A program made the position numbers and the translations under genes. From positions 62,001 through 126,000 of the forward strand of contig JAURNV010000031.1 in assembly GCA_030830005.1 (NCBI GenBank): a DNA stretch of 64,000 nt, read 5' to 3'. The notes under the pieces are model-generated. The model saw only the letters and a list, made by a program, of their open reading frames with translations, did not search any database and was not told the origin of the DNA. The first letter of the stretch is position 1. Every line of letters begins with the position of its first letter. This DNA comes from Flavobacteriaceae bacterium (GTDB taxonomy: Bacteria > Bacteroidota > Bacteroidia > Flavobacteriales > Flavobacteriaceae). Below are positions 35,771 to 47,554 of this stretch, piece by piece.

Positions 35771-36751
35771 CTATACAAGATAAAAGAAGGTGAATACGAA
35801 TACCCAAACAAGGTCTACAAAGTGCCAATACAATCCTACTTTTTCAACCATTTCGTAATGCCCTCGACGCTCATAAGTACCCAACAGCACATTGAAAAAA
35901 ATGATACCGTTAAAAACTACACCTGAAAAAACGTGAAAGCCATGAAAGCCCGTAATAAAGAAAAAGAAGTCCGCAAAAAGACGATTACCATATTCGTTGC
36001 GAATGAGATTTGCCCCCTCAACCACATAAACAGCCTGAGTAATCTTAGCTTCAGAGGCTGCTCTATCTAGCACAATTTTATGACCCGTTTTAGCATCTAT
36101 CATTTCCGTTTTAATTCGTAAATCGGGGTGGGTCAAAAACCCTTCTTGAACCTCAGCAACGGAATAGGTAGGAAGCTTGGCTTCATCAACATACCAAATG
36201 CCGTTATCAGCTGAATGTTGTGCGCGGTCCTTTGGTTGTGAGGCTGCAAACGAAGAAAGAGCTACACGCTTGCCCGAATCCGCAGAAACAAATTGTAAAA
36301 TTTGTCCGCCCTTAGTTTCAAGTGCGCCGTATTCGCCTTTAATAAAATTCTTCCATTCCCAAGCCTGAGAACCCACAAATACCGCTCCGCCAATAATCGT
36401 TAGCAGCATGTATACTGCAACTTTGTTTTTCTGCATTTTATGTCCTGCATCTACTGCTAACACCATTGTCACCGATGAGAAAATCAGAATAAATGTCATC
36501 AATGCCACATAATACATCGGGGCATTTACTCCATGTAAAAATGGAAAGTGATGAAAAACTTCATCAGCGATTGGCCATGAGTCAATATTTTTAAATCTAG
36601 AAAAGCCATAAGCGACTAGAAAGCCTGAGAAAGTAAGGGCATCTGAAACAATAAAAAACCACATCATCATTTTACCATATGATGCATTTAGCGGTTTATT
36701 TCCTCCGCCCCATACGTTTTCGTTTTCTACTATGTCTGTTGTTGCTTCCAT
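35771..36751 (-). CDS. Cytochrome c oxidase subunit III with internal insertion
   Basis: This 326-residue subunit III has helices with MMMWFFIVSDALTFSGFLVAYG at the start and FFFFITGFHGFHVFSGVVFN and KVGLYWHFVDLVWVFVFTFFYLV at the end. A hydrophilic insertion of about 110 residues (about 140-250) separates the third and fourth helices. Plain subunit III is about 190-260 residues. It is the second subunit III gene of the operon. Confidence 0.92.
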   Translation of the reverse strand: MEATTDIVENENVWGGGNKPLNASYGKMMMWFFIVSDALTFSGFLVAYGFSRFKNIDSWPIADEVFHHFPFLHGVNAPMYYVALMTFILIFSSVTMVLAVDAGHKMQKNKVAVYMLLTIIGGAVFVGSQAWEWKNFIKGEYGALETKGGQILQFVSADSGKRVALSSFAASQPKDRAQHSADNGIWYVDEAKLPTYSVAEVQEGFLTHPDLRIKTEMIDAKTGHKIVLDRAASEAKITQAVYVVEGANLIRNEYGNRLFADFFFFITGFHGFHVFSGVVFNGIIFFNVLLGTYERRGHYEMVEKVGLYWHFVDLVWVFVFTFFYLV

Positions 36752-36795
36752 ATGTGGATAATGGTTAAATTGAGTACAAAATTACGTATTAAACT

Positions 36796-37371
36796 TTATC
36801 TTAAAAAGAATAAGAAGACAAATAAATAGAGCCACAAAAACCCTAAAAAATGCCAAAAGGTATGTGCTAAAACAAACCCCAATGGGTTGTCAAAGTAACG
36901 CCCTCTTAGATGGTTAGCAAGCACTATAAGTAACACCACCATTCCACCTATAAGATGTGCAAAATGTGTAATTACAAGTACATATAAAAATGAAGTGGTT
37001 ACGCTGCTTTCTGCCCCTGTAAAGTAATACCCCTGTGCCACAATAGCGCTAAACCCTGCCCATTGTGTTAACGAGAAAACTACCGCAAGGACTAATGTGA
37101 TTAATGTAAAAAGGGTAACTCCAGCAGCATTTTTTTCCTTTAATTTAGAAAAGGCTATCCAAAAGGTAATACTGCTAACAATGATTACAATTGTGCTAAT
37201 AAAAAACGGCATTGGAAGCTCAAAATTTGCAAGCCAGTCGGGGCGGGATTTGCTTACCACATAGGCACTAGTTAGCCCAGCAAACATCATGGTCATACTA
37301 ATCATGGCAAACCACAGCATCATTTTCTTGGCTTTGGCCTGAGGCGTTAAAAGGGAAGGATGGAAACTCAT
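36796..37371 (-). CDS. Cytochrome c oxidase subunit III (short form)
   Basis: This 191-residue protein has five membrane helices and matches the heme-copper oxidase subunit III pattern: MMLWFAMISMTMMFAGLTSAYVVSK, LVITHFAHLIGGMVVLL and HTFWHFLGFLWLYLFVFLFF. It begins directly after the ctaB stop and precedes the longer subunit III. Pairs of subunit III genes in this order are usual in Flavobacteriia. Confidence 0.93.
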   Translation of the reverse strand: MSFHPSLLTPQAKAKKMMLWFAMISMTMMFAGLTSAYVVSKSRPDWLANFELPMPFFISTIVIIVSSITFWIAFSKLKEKNAAGVTLFTLITLVLAVVFSLTQWAGFSAIVAQGYYFTGAESSVTTSFLYVLVITHFAHLIGGMVVLLIVLANHLRGRYFDNPLGFVLAHTFWHFLGFLWLYLFVFLFFLR

Positions 37372-38265
37372 TTATAAAAATTTATCTAAAACATATATCC
37401 ATTGTACTACTGAAATGTAAACAATGCTTACTACTAGTAATTTTGTTGCATTGGTTCGATCCAGATTACGATATAATGCAATTCCAAACCATAAAAATAC
37501 AAGCCCTGCTAAAAATACAGCAATTGCAGCCGGAACTGAAAGTAGTAATGCGCCACTGTATCCAAGAACAGGAAAAACCGAAATAACAATTGTCCATAAG
37601 GTATACAGCATAATTTGAAGTGCTGTTGCCCTATCTGGCTTGCCTGTAGGAAGCATGTTGATTCCTGCACGTTTATAATCATCGTGCAAATACCAGCCTA
37701 TTGCCCAAAAATGTGGAAACTGCCAAAAAAACTGTATCATAAACAGTACGCCCGGCTCGACACCAAAACTACCTGTTTCTGACACCCATCCCAACATAAA
37801 TGGGATTGCTCCAGGTATGGCACCTACAAATACCGAAAGTGGCGTAACCGTTTTAAGAGGGGTGTATGCGCATGTGTACAAAAACACCGAAATGGCACCA
37901 AACATGGCAGTCCTAGGATTAAGGTAATAAAGTACCGCTAATCCTAAAATAAGCAAGAAGGAGGCAATAACAAATGCTCTATAAACCGTCATACGTCCAG
38001 AGGGTATGGGACGGTTTTTGGTGCGATTCATTTTAGCATCAATATCTTTTTCGATAATTTGATTGTACGCATTTGAAGCACCTGCCAGACCATATCCTCC
38101 AACGGTTAACAAAAAAATATGCCAAACACTTGGCGAAGAAGCAGCTAACAAATATCCAGCAATTGACGAAAATACTACACTCAACGTTAAGCGTACTTTG
38201 GTTAACAAAAGTACATCTGCCACTAAAAGTGAAAGACTAGACGATTTTTGAGTATTTACAAGCAT
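37372..38265 (-). CDS. ctaB: Heme O synthase (protoheme IX farnesyltransferase)
   Basis: This 297-residue UbiA-family prenyltransferase has about nine membrane helices. It adds farnesyl to heme B for the heme-copper oxidase. The substrate-binding aspartate motif is NAYNQIIEKDIDAKMNRTKNRPIPSG. The second conserved region is HDDYKRAGINMLP. It is the first gene of the cluster running down to 33352 and abuts the short subunit III gene. Confidence 0.95.
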   Translation of the reverse strand: MLVNTQKSSSLSLLVADVLLLTKVRLTLSVVFSSIAGYLLAASSPSVWHIFLLTVGGYGLAGASNAYNQIIEKDIDAKMNRTKNRPIPSGRMTVYRAFVIASFLLILGLAVLYYLNPRTAMFGAISVFLYTCAYTPLKTVTPLSVFVGAIPGAIPFMLGWVSETGSFGVEPGVLFMIQFFWQFPHFWAIGWYLHDDYKRAGINMLPTGKPDRATALQIMLYTLWTIVISVFPVLGYSGALLLSVPAAIAVFLAGLVFLWFGIALYRNLDRTNATKLLVVSIVYISVVQWIYVLDKFL

Positions 38266-38342
38266 ACAGTACGTGCAACTAGGGCTGCAAAGATACTGTA
38301 CAAAAGCAGCTTACGCAACGTAAAACAAGGCTTGTTAACTGT

Positions 38343-39032
38343 TTACTGCAATCTAAAATTTATTGGGATGCTATAAGGAACGCGGACAGCTCGGCCTCGT
38401 TGCTTTCCAGGTATCATTTTGGGAAGCTTAGCAATGATGCGCTCTGCCTCTTTTTGTAAATTCTTATCCGGCCCTCGCGATCTGACTCCTGTTATAGTGC
38501 CATCTTTATCAATGATAAAAACAACATGAACCCTTCCTTGTACACCCATTTCTTGTGCAATCTCAGGATACCTAAAATTCTTATTTATATGACGCTGTAC
38601 TTTATCTTGAAAACACTTTCTACGCTCCGATTTTGGTACATTTTCGCACCCCGGAAAAAGGGGGACATCTTCTATAATAGCAAAGGGAACGTCAACATCT
38701 ACTTCTTCTTCTAAGACTTCTACTTCTTCAATAATTTCTTCCTGTGTAGTTTCAGTAGATTCGATTACGGTTTCTTCAACCTCTTTCTCATCTTCCACAA
38801 CTTCAATGACTTGAGGTGGGGGTGGTGGTGGGGTTTTAAGCTGCTCCGTTAATGGTACCTCTTCTTCATCATCGTCGGCAACATCAAGAACACCAATGTC
38901 AATAGATGATTTTTCATACGTTTTGTGCTCTACAAGACGCCAAGACACAAGAAGCATAACACACAATCCTATAGCAAAATACAGACTGCTGTTTTTTATT
39001 AAATCTTTTTTTGGATTTTTTTTTGGCTGCAT
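38343..39032 (-). CDS. tonB: TonB-family energy transducer (copy 2)
   Basis: This 229-residue TonB protein has one N-terminal membrane helix (SLYFAIGLCVMLLVSW). A periplasmic linker with a run of prolines and long glutamate/valine stretches follows. A C-terminal TonB domain ends it (GVQGRVHVVFIIDKDGTITGV, VPYSIPINFRLQ). It transmits proton energy from ExbB/ExbD to outer-membrane receptors. It is a close paralogue of the gene at 39112 and arose by tandem duplication. Confidence 0.9.
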   Translation of the reverse strand: MQPKKNPKKDLIKNSSLYFAIGLCVMLLVSWRLVEHKTYEKSSIDIGVLDVADDDEEEVPLTEQLKTPPPPPPQVIEVVEDEKEVEETVIESTETTQEEIIEEVEVLEEEVDVDVPFAIIEDVPLFPGCENVPKSERRKCFQDKVQRHINKNFRYPEIAQEMGVQGRVHVVFIIDKDGTITGVRSRGPDKNLQKEAERIIAKLPKMIPGKQRGRAVRVPYSIPINFRLQ

Positions 39033-39080
39033 AACATAGGTGTTTAAGATTTGTTAAACCAAACATACAAAAATTCTGCC

Positions 39081-39104
39081 AAAAAAAACCCGACAGTTGT
39101 CGGG
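39081..39104 (-). terminator. Terminator between the two tonB genes
   Basis: On the minus strand CCCGAC/GTCGGG form a 6-bp stem (extendable by one) with a 4-nt loop, followed by eight T. It ends the upstream tonB transcript 8 bp after its stop at 39112. Confidence 0.85.
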
Positions 39105-39111
39105 CTAAGAT

Positions 39112-39813
39112 TTATTGTAAACGAAAAGTAATTGGAATACTAAAAGGAACACGCACCGGGCGTCCTCGCTGTTTTCCAGGTGTCATTGTAGGAAGCTTAG
39201 AAATAATTCTGTTGGCTTCTTTTTCTAAATTTTTATCTGGTCCTCGTGTTCTAATACCCGTGATGGAACCATCTTTGTCAATGACAAACTGCACGTAAAC
39301 CCTTCCCTGGACACCCATCTCTTGGGCGATTTCAGGATAGTGGAAATTTTTAGCAATGTGCCGTTGAATTTTCTCTTGAAAACACTGTCTTCTTTCAGAT
39401 TTTTTAACACGCTCACAACCAGGAAAAAGGGGCACATCTTCAATGATAGCAAAAGGGACATCAACATCCAGATCTTCTTCTAAAACCTCTACTTCTTCTA
39501 TAATTTCTTCCTGTGTGGTTTCTGTGGACTCGATAACGGTTTCTTCTACCTCTTCCTCATCCTCAACAACTTCAATAATTTCAGGAGCTGGGGGCGGCGG
39601 TGGCGGTGGTGGGGTTTTAATCTGTTCTGTTATCGGCACTAACTCATCGTCGTCGTCATCAACATCCAAAGCTTCATAACCATACCTTGATTTGTCATAG
39701 GTTTTCCATTCAATACTTTGCCATGCAATAAAGAGCACTGCGCAAAGCCCTATAGCAAAATACAGGCTACTTTTTTTTCTTAAGTCTGCGTTTGGATTTT
39801 TTTTTAGTTGCAT
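39112..39813 (-). CDS. tonB: TonB-family energy transducer (copy 1)
   Basis: This 233-residue TonB protein has the same layout as the neighbour: a membrane helix (YFAIGLCAVLFIAW), an eight-proline run, an acidic linker and a C-terminal TonB domain (GVQGRVYVQFVIDKDGSITGI). A strong terminator follows, so the copies are separately transcribed. Their linkers are nearly identical while the helix-proximal parts differ, which suggests that they serve the same or overlapping receptors. Confidence 0.9.
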   Translation of the reverse strand: MQLKKNPNADLRKKSSLYFAIGLCAVLFIAWQSIEWKTYDKSRYGYEALDVDDDDDELVPITEQIKTPPPPPPPPAPEIIEVVEDEEEVEETVIESTETTQEEIIEEVEVLEEDLDVDVPFAIIEDVPLFPGCERVKKSERRQCFQEKIQRHIAKNFHYPEIAQEMGVQGRVYVQFVIDKDGSITGIRTRGPDKNLEKEANRIISKLPTMTPGKQRGRPVRVPFSIPITFRLQ

Positions 39814-39857
39814 TAGAATTAATTAGGTTCTGGCTAAAATAATAATTTTAATTTTTA

Positions 39858-39886
39858 GTATAGTAAATACTTCTATTTACGTATAC
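39858..39886 (-). terminator. Possible weak terminator after gcvH
   Basis: GTATA-GTAAAT pairs with ATTTAC-TATAC with one bulged base, 5 bp after the gcvH stop. On the minus strand it is followed by AT-rich sequence with short T runs, not a clean T tract. Confidence 0.35.
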
Positions 39887-39890
39887 CAAT

Positions 39891-40268
39891 CTATGAAATA
39901 ATATCTTTATATGCTTCGTCTGAAAGCAATCCTTCAATTTCGGAGGGGTTGCTCAATTTTATTTTCACTATCCACCCTTCCCCATATGGATCGTCGTTCA
40001 CCAATTCAGGCGTATCTTCCAATGCATCGTTAAAAGCAATTATTTCGCCCGATAAGGGTACAAACAAATCGGATACCGTTTTTACGGCCTCAACGGTGCC
40101 AAAAACCTCCTCTTTAGATAAGGTTTCCCCAACAGTTTCTACCTCTACATACACAATATCACCCAGCTCACCTTGAGCAAAATCGGTAATACCTACAATA
40201 GCTTCATCGCCATCAATAAGTACCCATTCATGATCTTGAGTATACTTTACTTCTTGTGGAATATTCAT
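39891..40268 (-). CDS. gcvH: Glycine cleavage system H protein
   Basis: This 125-residue lipoyl-carrier protein shuttles the aminomethyl group of glycine between the P, T and L proteins. The lipoylation site is Lys63 in [11 protein letters not shown]. The start YTQDHEWV is typical. It lies 35 bp after sprA. The rest of the glycine cleavage system is not in the window. Confidence 0.97.
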   Translation of the reverse strand: MNIPQEVKYTQDHEWVLIDGDEAIVGITDFAQGELGDIVYVEVETVGETLSKEEVFGTVEAVKTVSDLFVPLSGEIIAFNDALEDTPELVNDDPYGEGWIVKIKLSNPSEIEGLLSDEAYKDIIS

Positions 40269-40303
40269 GTTAGAATTTTGGTTACAAGTACTGCAAAAAA
40301 TGT

Positions 40304-43300
40304 TTAATTTCCAAAATTATAGCGCAAGGTAAATCCAGAGCGAATATTGGTTTGAGGAAAGGCTGTAGATATGGCAAATTTTGAGAACACATGGTCGTAG
40401 AAGAATAAGGCGGTAAAGTTGCGTGAGAGCGCATAATCAGCAGAAACTTTTAGCGACCAAATGCGTTGCCCGGCAGTAACTTGATCGCTCATCAAGTCTA
40501 AGTTTCTAATAAGGGTAATATTATCCCTAACCGAAAGGTCTCCTTTGATGTTTATATCTCCTTTTAAATTAGTAGCCCTACCCCCTATATTTGTCTTAAA
40601 CTTAACATTTTTAATGCGATATCCCATTCCTACTATCCATTCATCACCCGAGGTTTCAGTAAGTAAATTGTTGTCTAGCGATAGCGATAATGCCCGGTCT
40701 TTTCGAATTTCTGTCGAAAGTTGTAAATTGTTTTTAAGTTCAAAGTCCAACTTAAAAAGTGGATTAAATTGCTCTACCAAGTTTACGTTCGTGTATAAAA
40801 TTTCGTTCAAGTAATTTCCCGACTGATCTGTCTCGTTAGGCTGATATTCCAGATTGGTTGCAAAAGCATTAAGTGTATGGCTTGCTCGATAACCGTGTGA
40901 AATTGCAAAACGATTAAATCGTTTTTTAAAGGACTTTAAGCGCATGAAACCGGTATATTGAAGATTCCAATTGGGAAGTGGAAACGAGCGAGTTGCTTTT
41001 GTTGTCACATTATTTGGGTCTGCACCCGTATAGGCTGATAAAAAGGCTGGAATCAATACCGCTTGATTGTTTTTGCCATAGCCTTTAGGGTAGCCATCGT
41101 CATCTAAATCGCCTGCGGGTATCCCGCCTGCAGCAGCCAAGCGTTGGGCAATAACCAATCTGTTGTTTCTTAAATCTTCAAAGGCTTGCGAGTCCAATCC
41201 ATTTCCGCTAAAAGCTGTGCGAAGCATAATGGTAGAAATTTCAAAATTTCCGAAAAGACGCGGAGATAATGCATTATAAACTCCATTTACCACGCTATAG
41301 TTTTCGGCATTATTTTCAGCATAGCTTCGGTTTCCAGTAAGGTCTAATTGTAATCCCTGAAGCAGCCCTACGGTGGCGTTGTAACTCATTTCGGTATTGC
41401 TTACTGTTGTGTAGGCTTGATTAAAGTTGGGGAAAGCTGTAAGCCAACCTTTTTTTGCAGCTTCGAAACGAATGTCTTTCTGTTGTCCCATGGCAAAAGC
41501 CAAACCAGGATTTTGTGTGCCTAAAAACCCAATGTTTTGTGTGTAGCCCGGAAGTACTGTTCCATTATTTTCACTGTAACTAAATTGTATTCGCTCCAAT
41601 GCAGTAACTAGCCCCACAAGAGTGTTTTTGATTTTCACCACTGGTTTCTTTTTGGCAGCATTACCTGTTTTCTTTCTAAGATTAAGTGCTGAATATAAAG
41701 TTCTCATGTTGGCATTGCCATTCCACTGTATCGTATTCGCATTTTGTAAGGTGTGAACGATTCCTAGGGTATTGTTGTTTTCGTCGACCACATCCGCAAG
41801 AGATGACGATCCGCGTTGCCAATTGAAATTCCCACTGTAAGAATATGTTGCGTCAAGGAATGAAAGAATTGGAATAAGTTTAAAAGGCAATTGGTATGTT
41901 GCTCCAATAGATTGATCAAAACGATCCATTTGCCCTATATCCCAAAGACCGTCCCATATATCGAGTTCTTTATTAACCCGTGTAGTTCCAGCAGGACCGT
42001 CTTCCATATAATTCCTAACAATATTTCTGCTTGAAGCCGAAAAGTCCAAACGAAGAGAATTTGTTAGGTTGTGATTAACGGTAAAAAGCCAGTCAAACAA
42101 ATAGTTACGTTGTTGTAAATCGGGCAACGCAATCTGATTTGAATTATCTATACCTTCTAAATATACTTGCCTAAAGCGCTGATTTTGGAATGTTCGGTTG
42201 ATGTTAGCACCAAGTGACACCGAACTGGGCATGAGATTAAAATTTAGTTCTGATAACCACCGTAAATACTGTTTTGATGCTATTGCCTCAACTTTAGCTA
42301 GTGGTTTGACTGAAATTGGCTTAAACGAATAATTGTATCCCCCGCCCAAACGCACATTTTTATAGGCATAATCCTCAATTTCAAAATCGCGGCGTTTTTC
42401 TTCATTATAAGAATAAGAAAAATCAAAGTTTTCAATGTCGAAAAAATTCTCTTTGGCTTCGCTATTCCGCTGTTTTCGTACTCCAATTAGGTTTATACTT
42501 TTAAGTTTAGAAACACTAATTGCCTGTTCACGAATAGAGTCTCGTTGCGATTCACGACTTGCTGTATCTAATCGGTCTTGTAATTTTATGTCTCTGTAAT
42601 ACGGGTCGTATTTTGGTGTGATGACTTCCTGATTAAAGCTATAGCTTACAGGTAAAACCAATCCCCATTTTTTTGGAAACAGCATTCCTGCATTTACACT
42701 TGTGGTAACCCCATAGGAGCGAGTATCATCTTGACTACGTTGATTTGGCGATTGATCAATAGATCCAAAACCAACCGTTGAAATTCCACCATTAACGGTA
42801 ACATTAGCGAAGTCGGCAAGGTTAGCATCTACAGTTCCTAAAGCTGCCCAGCCCCCTTGCGAATCTATCTCTGATAATCGCAACTCATTGAACCAGACCT
42901 CACCACTTAGTTTTTCACCTACTCCGGTATTTGGATTTTTTATCCCTACAACCAAGGTCCGTATGGCGCCCAAAGTAGGGTTTCCTCTAACTGCCAATTT
43001 ATATTTTTTATCTCCGGGAAGGGTCGATATCGGGGTAAACTCATTAATAGGGTTTAATTCTTCATCAAAATATGTAGCTCCTGTAATTTGACGGTTTGAA
43101 ATTGATTTTGCTTTTAATTTGGTAAGTAAATCCACAGGAATGTCAATTTCATTACTCGCATTTTGCCATATTTCTTCAGCACTCAAATTATTGGAAACCC
43201 CTGCCGTGAATGCCGTGGGTTTAAGGGGAATTTCAATTTGGTAATAATTCTCTGTGATATCTGTGCCTAATCGTACAAATGCTACGATGCGCTTATCGAA

Positions 43301-46300
43301 TTCATCTTGAGCGCCCTCACCCGGAAGTGGGTTTTCTCCAGTGATGGATTCGGCGTGTAAGAACATCCGCAATCTTTTGTATTGACGCATATCCAAATCG
43401 ATATGTTTATAAACACCTTCACCATCTTTTGGCTCTAAATCTTTAACTCTTAACGACAAGGATTGCTCATTTTCACGAATAAGATTGTTATAACTATTAA
43501 GGGTTTCGCGCACGATTCCAGGAGGGAGTTTATATCGAATGGGCGTTCGAGTTTCATTCTCTAAAATATTCACTGCACTTACCTCAAGTTGTGTATTTGG
43601 GTACGTAATATCTTGATTGTTCAAAGAAGTGGGAACTCTTGTCCAATCGGCACGAACAACATCTAATGTGCCAAAACGAAATACTGTAGGGTTTTTGAAG
43701 CCAGTTACCAACATACGCATAAACCGAATAGAACGTAAATCTTCCATTCCATTTATGGCTTCAAAATAATTTTGATAAGATGGCGTTTCATAATAATCGG
43801 GTACCACAGGAATACGGAATTGCAACCAACGTGCAGTTATTACCTGTCCGTTTGGAAGTTCAATATTATCGGTCTCGCGAACATCAAATAAAAAGGGATG
43901 TGACCCCACCTGCATGTTTTTACCTATAGGAATACGATACTGAAAATATCGATCAATCGTATTCATGGTGTTGTCCTGATTTAAGTCTTCGGCATCGGGT
44001 GTGGTATATGATCCGCGAAACTGCTCGGTTACCTCTAAAGGAGAATTTCCTTGTGTCCCATTGTAGTTTTTATATCGCTCTAAGATAGAGCCGCTCCCTT
44101 GTCCAAAATAAGAGTAGTTATCTCCTGCAGGATCTTCCGCTGGACCATTAGTATATATAAGGCGTTCTTCCTCATCCGTAAGTCCATCCAAACCAACATC
44201 TTGAAGTGCTCGGTTTCGACCATCTCCATCAAAAGCATATACAAGCGACTGAGTTGCGGGGGTAACCCCCCATGCTGTTGTGTAAGTTGATGTGTTTTGT
44301 CCAGAGGCAGGAAGGCCATTTTCGTATTGCTTTCTACCATCCTTAAGTACGTCTTCAGATATGTTCCCCAAATGAAAAACCAACTCCCCCAAATCATTGG
44401 TTGCACTAGTTTGCTCTGAAAAGGTGTCAAGTAGCCAAAATTCGATATACTCTACATTAGATTGACTAAAATCAGTTGAAGACATGGCTCGAGTAATTCC
44501 TGCCCAGTTATCCTCTGGGGTTGTACCAAAAGCTGGGGCATTGTTATATGGACCTCTTTCGGCTGGATAATACGCCATATCAAAAGTATATTGTACCGTT
44601 GACTGTCCTTGAACGACATCTTGTTGTGGGAAAATTTCGTCCACAAAAATGCGTCGAGTAGCATTATTCGATAGGTCGTTGTCTGATATACCGCTTGGTC
44701 TTCTTCGCGAATAAAATAAGGGATCGATATTATACCATGACAATTTTGCTCGCTGATAACCTCCACTGATATCATCAACGCCAACGTTTCCTCCTATTAT
44801 TGGGAGTTGTTGTGATGGTGCCGGCACACTTGACAGGTACCAAGAATAAATGTCACGAATATCAAGGTTGGTTTGAGTTCCTTCAAAATCGTCAATGTAG
44901 GTAGTAACAGCATTATCAAGTTGTGTGCCTTTAGGTGCGCCAACTTGCAAATAAGCTGCCTCGGCACGGATGGATACGTTTGATGGTACTTGCGTGTCAA
45001 TGTTTGGAAGTTTATTCACCATTCTTGTGAGAAAAGGAATTTCTTTGGAGAACGTTCCGCTAAGTCCAAACATACTATTATTTACAGGCTCCGTACCATA
45101 GTTTGCTTTTTGGGTAAGAGGACGTTCGCTTAGACGCATGTAGGTTCCGCCCAGTAGTAAATCATCGTTTACTTTATGTTCAGCAGTAAAGCCCATAAAG
45201 CGCCGGTTTTGCTGTCCAAAAAGCGAGTTGCTTTCGGTTGATACTTCAATTGGTATATTGGAGTTTTTGATGCCTTCATTGAGAATAGTAACACGACCAA
45301 GTTGGTAATTTACGGTGTAGTCCAAACCCTCTTGTAACAATCGTCCCCCAGCTGTGACCCTAACTGAACCGCGCTGTACATTAAATGCGCCCAATGCAAT
45401 TCCTTGTCCTCCGCCTGAGGACTTGTAGCGCCCTTTTAACTCAAATTTATTATAGCGTTGATAATCTGCGGCATCGGCTTTTGTTATGTCATACATCTCT
45501 TTAAAGACATACTTTTTTTGGTTTTGATTATACCGATTCCTGTCAGAATAGTCCTCTTGAGGGTCATTTGATTTTAACAACTCAAAAAGATACTTACCAA
45601 AGGGCTCTATGCTAGGAAAAATAATCTGTCCTTGTTCTGGGAACACCGTAATTCCACTGACAAAATCAAAAAAACCATCGCCTTCTGCTACTGCATCTTG
45701 ATATACATTAAGCTTATCTAAACCAAATAAATTCAATAAAATACGTTCATCTGTACCCGCTGGCCAAGAAGCTTCGTCCTCTGGGCGAATAAAGTTGGCT
45801 GGAGAGGGGTCGGTGTACAAAATATTGAATACAAACTCTTCTTGTTCGAGCTGAAAAGCGCCAATGTTATAGACGTTTTTCATCATCAAATCAAACACGG
45901 GTTGTGCTACATCAAGAACAGAGCTTTTAAGCATTTTTAGAATAAGACTGTTGTTGTTAACAACAGGGGCTACATTTGACCCTGCAATTGTTGTGGCCGC
46001 TACACCATCGCCCGCAAACTCTCCTACTTGATACGCCTGTCCATTTACTGTATATTGGAATGCCACTGCCAATACTTCATCATTATTGAGGGGTTGATTT
46101 AAGGAAATGTACCCTAATTGTTCATGAAGTCTATATTCCGATGTGTTTAATTTTCTTGCGCTTTCCAGTAACGCATAATCTCGTCCTTCGCTAACTTGTG
46201 ATGACAAAGTACCAAAGCCATTTTTTGCAGTGGCAATATCGCGAATATCATTTGTTAGCAAACCTGCCCCCCCAATTGCCAAAGGGTCTAGTTTGTTTGC

Positions 46301-47554
46301 TTCGTTGGCGGGAAATGCACTTGGTGAAGCATTAAAAAATCCCGTTGTCAAATCGTCGAGTATTGTAGCTTCAGGATCTGCTTCACCCAAATCCTGTAAG
46401 GCCAATACGTTACGCACATTATTGGTGCGCGACGAACGATTGGTAACCCATACTTCAAGTCTTGTAATTTGTATAGGTGAATTGACATATGGGTACGTTT
46501 TTACGGATGAATCATAATTATCCTTAAAATACTGAGCCAAGAAAAAGTGTCGGTTATCTTCATAATCTAAGGCAAATAACGAAAATTCTTCTAGGGTTCC
46601 TTCGCCATTGGTTTGAATGGTTTGTGTTTGGGAACGTTGTTCAGAAATAACGGCAGCAATATTGGTATTGCCAAATTTAAGCTGTGCTTTAACCCCAAAC
46701 AGACTCTGTGCGCCAGATATCAAAGAACTGTTTAGTGGCATGTTTACATTTCCTACTTCAAGTTTTTGAAGGATGCTATCTTCATTCCCACTAACCCCTT
46801 GTTCGGCTAGGTTTTTGCCCTTATTTATTAATTCTTTTCCTTTATTAGCCAAGTTTTTTCCCTTGTTAATGGTATTAGTAACCTTGCTGGGAATCAAATC
46901 TTCGGGAAAAAAGTCTAACTTAATAATTCGTTGAAAATCAAAAGTTGATTGGGTATCGTAATTAGCATTTACTTTAAGTCGGGTTCCTATGGTTCCTGAA
47001 AGGCTTAGGTTAATACGTTGATTAAAATCAAAATTTAAGCTACTCTGATTTCGAGGAGACAAACTAGGATTATCTGACTTTTGATAACGCAATCCCAAAT
47101 CAATACTTGCCGATCCTTGGGGGCGTATATTGATCTCATTACTTCCAAAAATTGTTTCGAAAAATTTAGCGTTAACATAGTAGTCGGGCAACAAATCCTG
47201 TTGGGTTTCTTGATCATCATCAATACCTGCTAGTGCTTGCTGCTTTTCCCTAATATATGCTCGTGTTTTTTCGGTCATTACTCGATTACGGTACTCATTA
47301 GGGGTAAGCACTAGGGGTTGCTCGGCGTTAATTTCTCCTACTTTAACATTATAGAAATATAAGTTTAGTTTTGGGTCATAGGTATATGAACTTGCAAATG
47401 ACGTTGGTTTATGCTTAAAGGCAATCTGCTGTAAGCTTTGTGCCAATAGCAAACTGTCTTTATTTGTTTTGTTTTGACCAAACACGTAAGAGGCACTAAA
47501 CGCACAAATAAGAATAAAAAATAAGCCGCGTTTGCTATAGGTTTTTCCGTTCAT
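40304..47554 (-). CDS. sprA: Type IX secretion system outer-membrane translocon SprA (Sov)
   Basis: This 2416-residue protein has a signal peptide (residues 1 to about 26, ending YVFGQ) and is the giant beta-barrel translocon of the type IX secretion system. Its size matches known SprA proteins (about 2,300-2,500 residues). The sequence is dominated by amphipathic strands with plug-like and cap-like loops, and ends in [11 protein letters not shown] with the expected final barrel strand. It starts at the ruvA stop (TAATG overlap) and is followed by gcvH; the ruvA-sprA-gcvH order is conserved in Flavobacteriia. It exports adhesins, enzymes and gliding proteins. Confidence 0.95.
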   Translation of the reverse strand: MNGKTYSKRGLFFILICAFSASYVFGQNKTNKDSLLLAQSLQQIAFKHKPTSFASSYTYDPKLNLYFYNVKVGEINAEQPLVLTPNEYRNRVMTEKTRAYIREKQQALAGIDDDQETQQDLLPDYYVNAKFFETIFGSNEINIRPQGSASIDLGLRYQKSDNPSLSPRNQSSLNFDFNQRINLSLSGTIGTRLKVNANYDTQSTFDFQRIIKLDFFPEDLIPSKVTNTINKGKNLANKGKELINKGKNLAEQGVSGNEDSILQKLEVGNVNMPLNSSLISGAQSLFGVKAQLKFGNTNIAAVISEQRSQTQTIQTNGEGTLEEFSLFALDYEDNRHFFLAQYFKDNYDSSVKTYPYVNSPIQITRLEVWVTNRSSRTNNVRNVLALQDLGEADPEATILDDLTTGFFNASPSAFPANEANKLDPLAIGGAGLLTNDIRDIATAKNGFGTLSSQVSEGRDYALLESARKLNTSEYRLHEQLGYISLNQPLNNDEVLAVAFQYTVNGQAYQVGEFAGDGVAATTIAGSNVAPVVNNNSLILKMLKSSVLDVAQPVFDLMMKNVYNIGAFQLEQEEFVFNILYTDPSPANFIRPEDEASWPAGTDERILLNLFGLDKLNVYQDAVAEGDGFFDFVSGITVFPEQGQIIFPSIEPFGKYLFELLKSNDPQEDYSDRNRYNQNQKKYVFKEMYDITKADAADYQRYNKFELKGRYKSSGGGQGIALGAFNVQRGSVRVTAGGRLLQEGLDYTVNYQLGRVTILNEGIKNSNIPIEVSTESNSLFGQQNRRFMGFTAEHKVNDDLLLGGTYMRLSERPLTQKANYGTEPVNNSMFGLSGTFSKEIPFLTRMVNKLPNIDTQVPSNVSIRAEAAYLQVGAPKGTQLDNAVTTYIDDFEGTQTNLDIRDIYSWYLSSVPAPSQQLPIIGGNVGVDDISGGYQRAKLSWYNIDPLFYSRRRPSGISDNDLSNNATRRIFVDEIFPQQDVVQGQSTVQYTFDMAYYPAERGPYNNAPAFGTTPEDNWAGITRAMSSTDFSQSNVEYIEFWLLDTFSEQTSATNDLGELVFHLGNISEDVLKDGRKQYENGLPASGQNTSTYTTAWGVTPATQSLVYAFDGDGRNRALQDVGLDGLTDEEERLIYTNGPAEDPAGDNYSYFGQGSGSILERYKNYNGTQGNSPLEVTEQFRGSYTTPDAEDLNQDNTMNTIDRYFQYRIPIGKNMQVGSHPFLFDVRETDNIELPNGQVITARWLQFRIPVVPDYYETPSYQNYFEAINGMEDLRSIRFMRMLVTGFKNPTVFRFGTLDVVRADWTRVPTSLNNQDITYPNTQLEVSAVNILENETRTPIRYKLPPGIVRETLNSYNNLIRENEQSLSLRVKDLEPKDGEGVYKHIDLDMRQYKRLRMFLHAESITGENPLPGEGAQDEFDKRIVAFVRLGTDITENYYQIEIPLKPTAFTAGVSNNLSAEEIWQNASNEIDIPVDLLTKLKAKSISNRQITGATYFDEELNPINEFTPISTLPGDKKYKLAVRGNPTLGAIRTLVVGIKNPNTGVGEKLSGEVWFNELRLSEIDSQGGWAALGTVDANLADFANVTVNGGISTVGFGSIDQSPNQRSQDDTRSYGVTTSVNAGMLFPKKWGLVLPVSYSFNQEVITPKYDPYYRDIKLQDRLDTASRESQRDSIREQAISVSKLKSINLIGVRKQRNSEAKENFFDIENFDFSYSYNEEKRRDFEIEDYAYKNVRLGGGYNYSFKPISVKPLAKVEAIASKQYLRWLSELNFNLMPSSVSLGANINRTFQNQRFRQVYLEGIDNSNQIALPDLQQRNYLFDWLFTVNHNLTNSLRLDFSASSRNIVRNYMEDGPAGTTRVNKELDIWDGLWDIGQMDRFDQSIGATYQLPFKLIPILSFLDATYSYSGNFNWQRGSSSLADVVDENNNTLGIVHTLQNANTIQWNGNANMRTLYSALNLRKKTGNAAKKKPVVKIKNTLVGLVTALERIQFSYSENNGTVLPGYTQNIGFLGTQNPGLAFAMGQQKDIRFEAAKKGWLTAFPNFNQAYTTVSNTEMSYNATVGLLQGLQLDLTGNRSYAENNAENYSVVNGVYNALSPRLFGNFEISTIMLRTAFSGNGLDSQAFEDLRNNRLVIAQRLAAAGGIPAGDLDDDGYPKGYGKNNQAVLIPAFLSAYTGADPNNVTTKATRSFPLPNWNLQYTGFMRLKSFKKRFNRFAISHGYRASHTLNAFATNLEYQPNETDQSGNYLNEILYTNVNLVEQFNPLFKLDFELKNNLQLSTEIRKDRALSLSLDNNLLTETSGDEWIVGMGYRIKNVKFKTNIGGRATNLKGDINIKGDLSVRDNITLIRNLDLMSDQVTAGQRIWSLKVSADYALSRNFTALFFYDHVFSKFAISTAFPQTNIRSGFTLRYNFGN

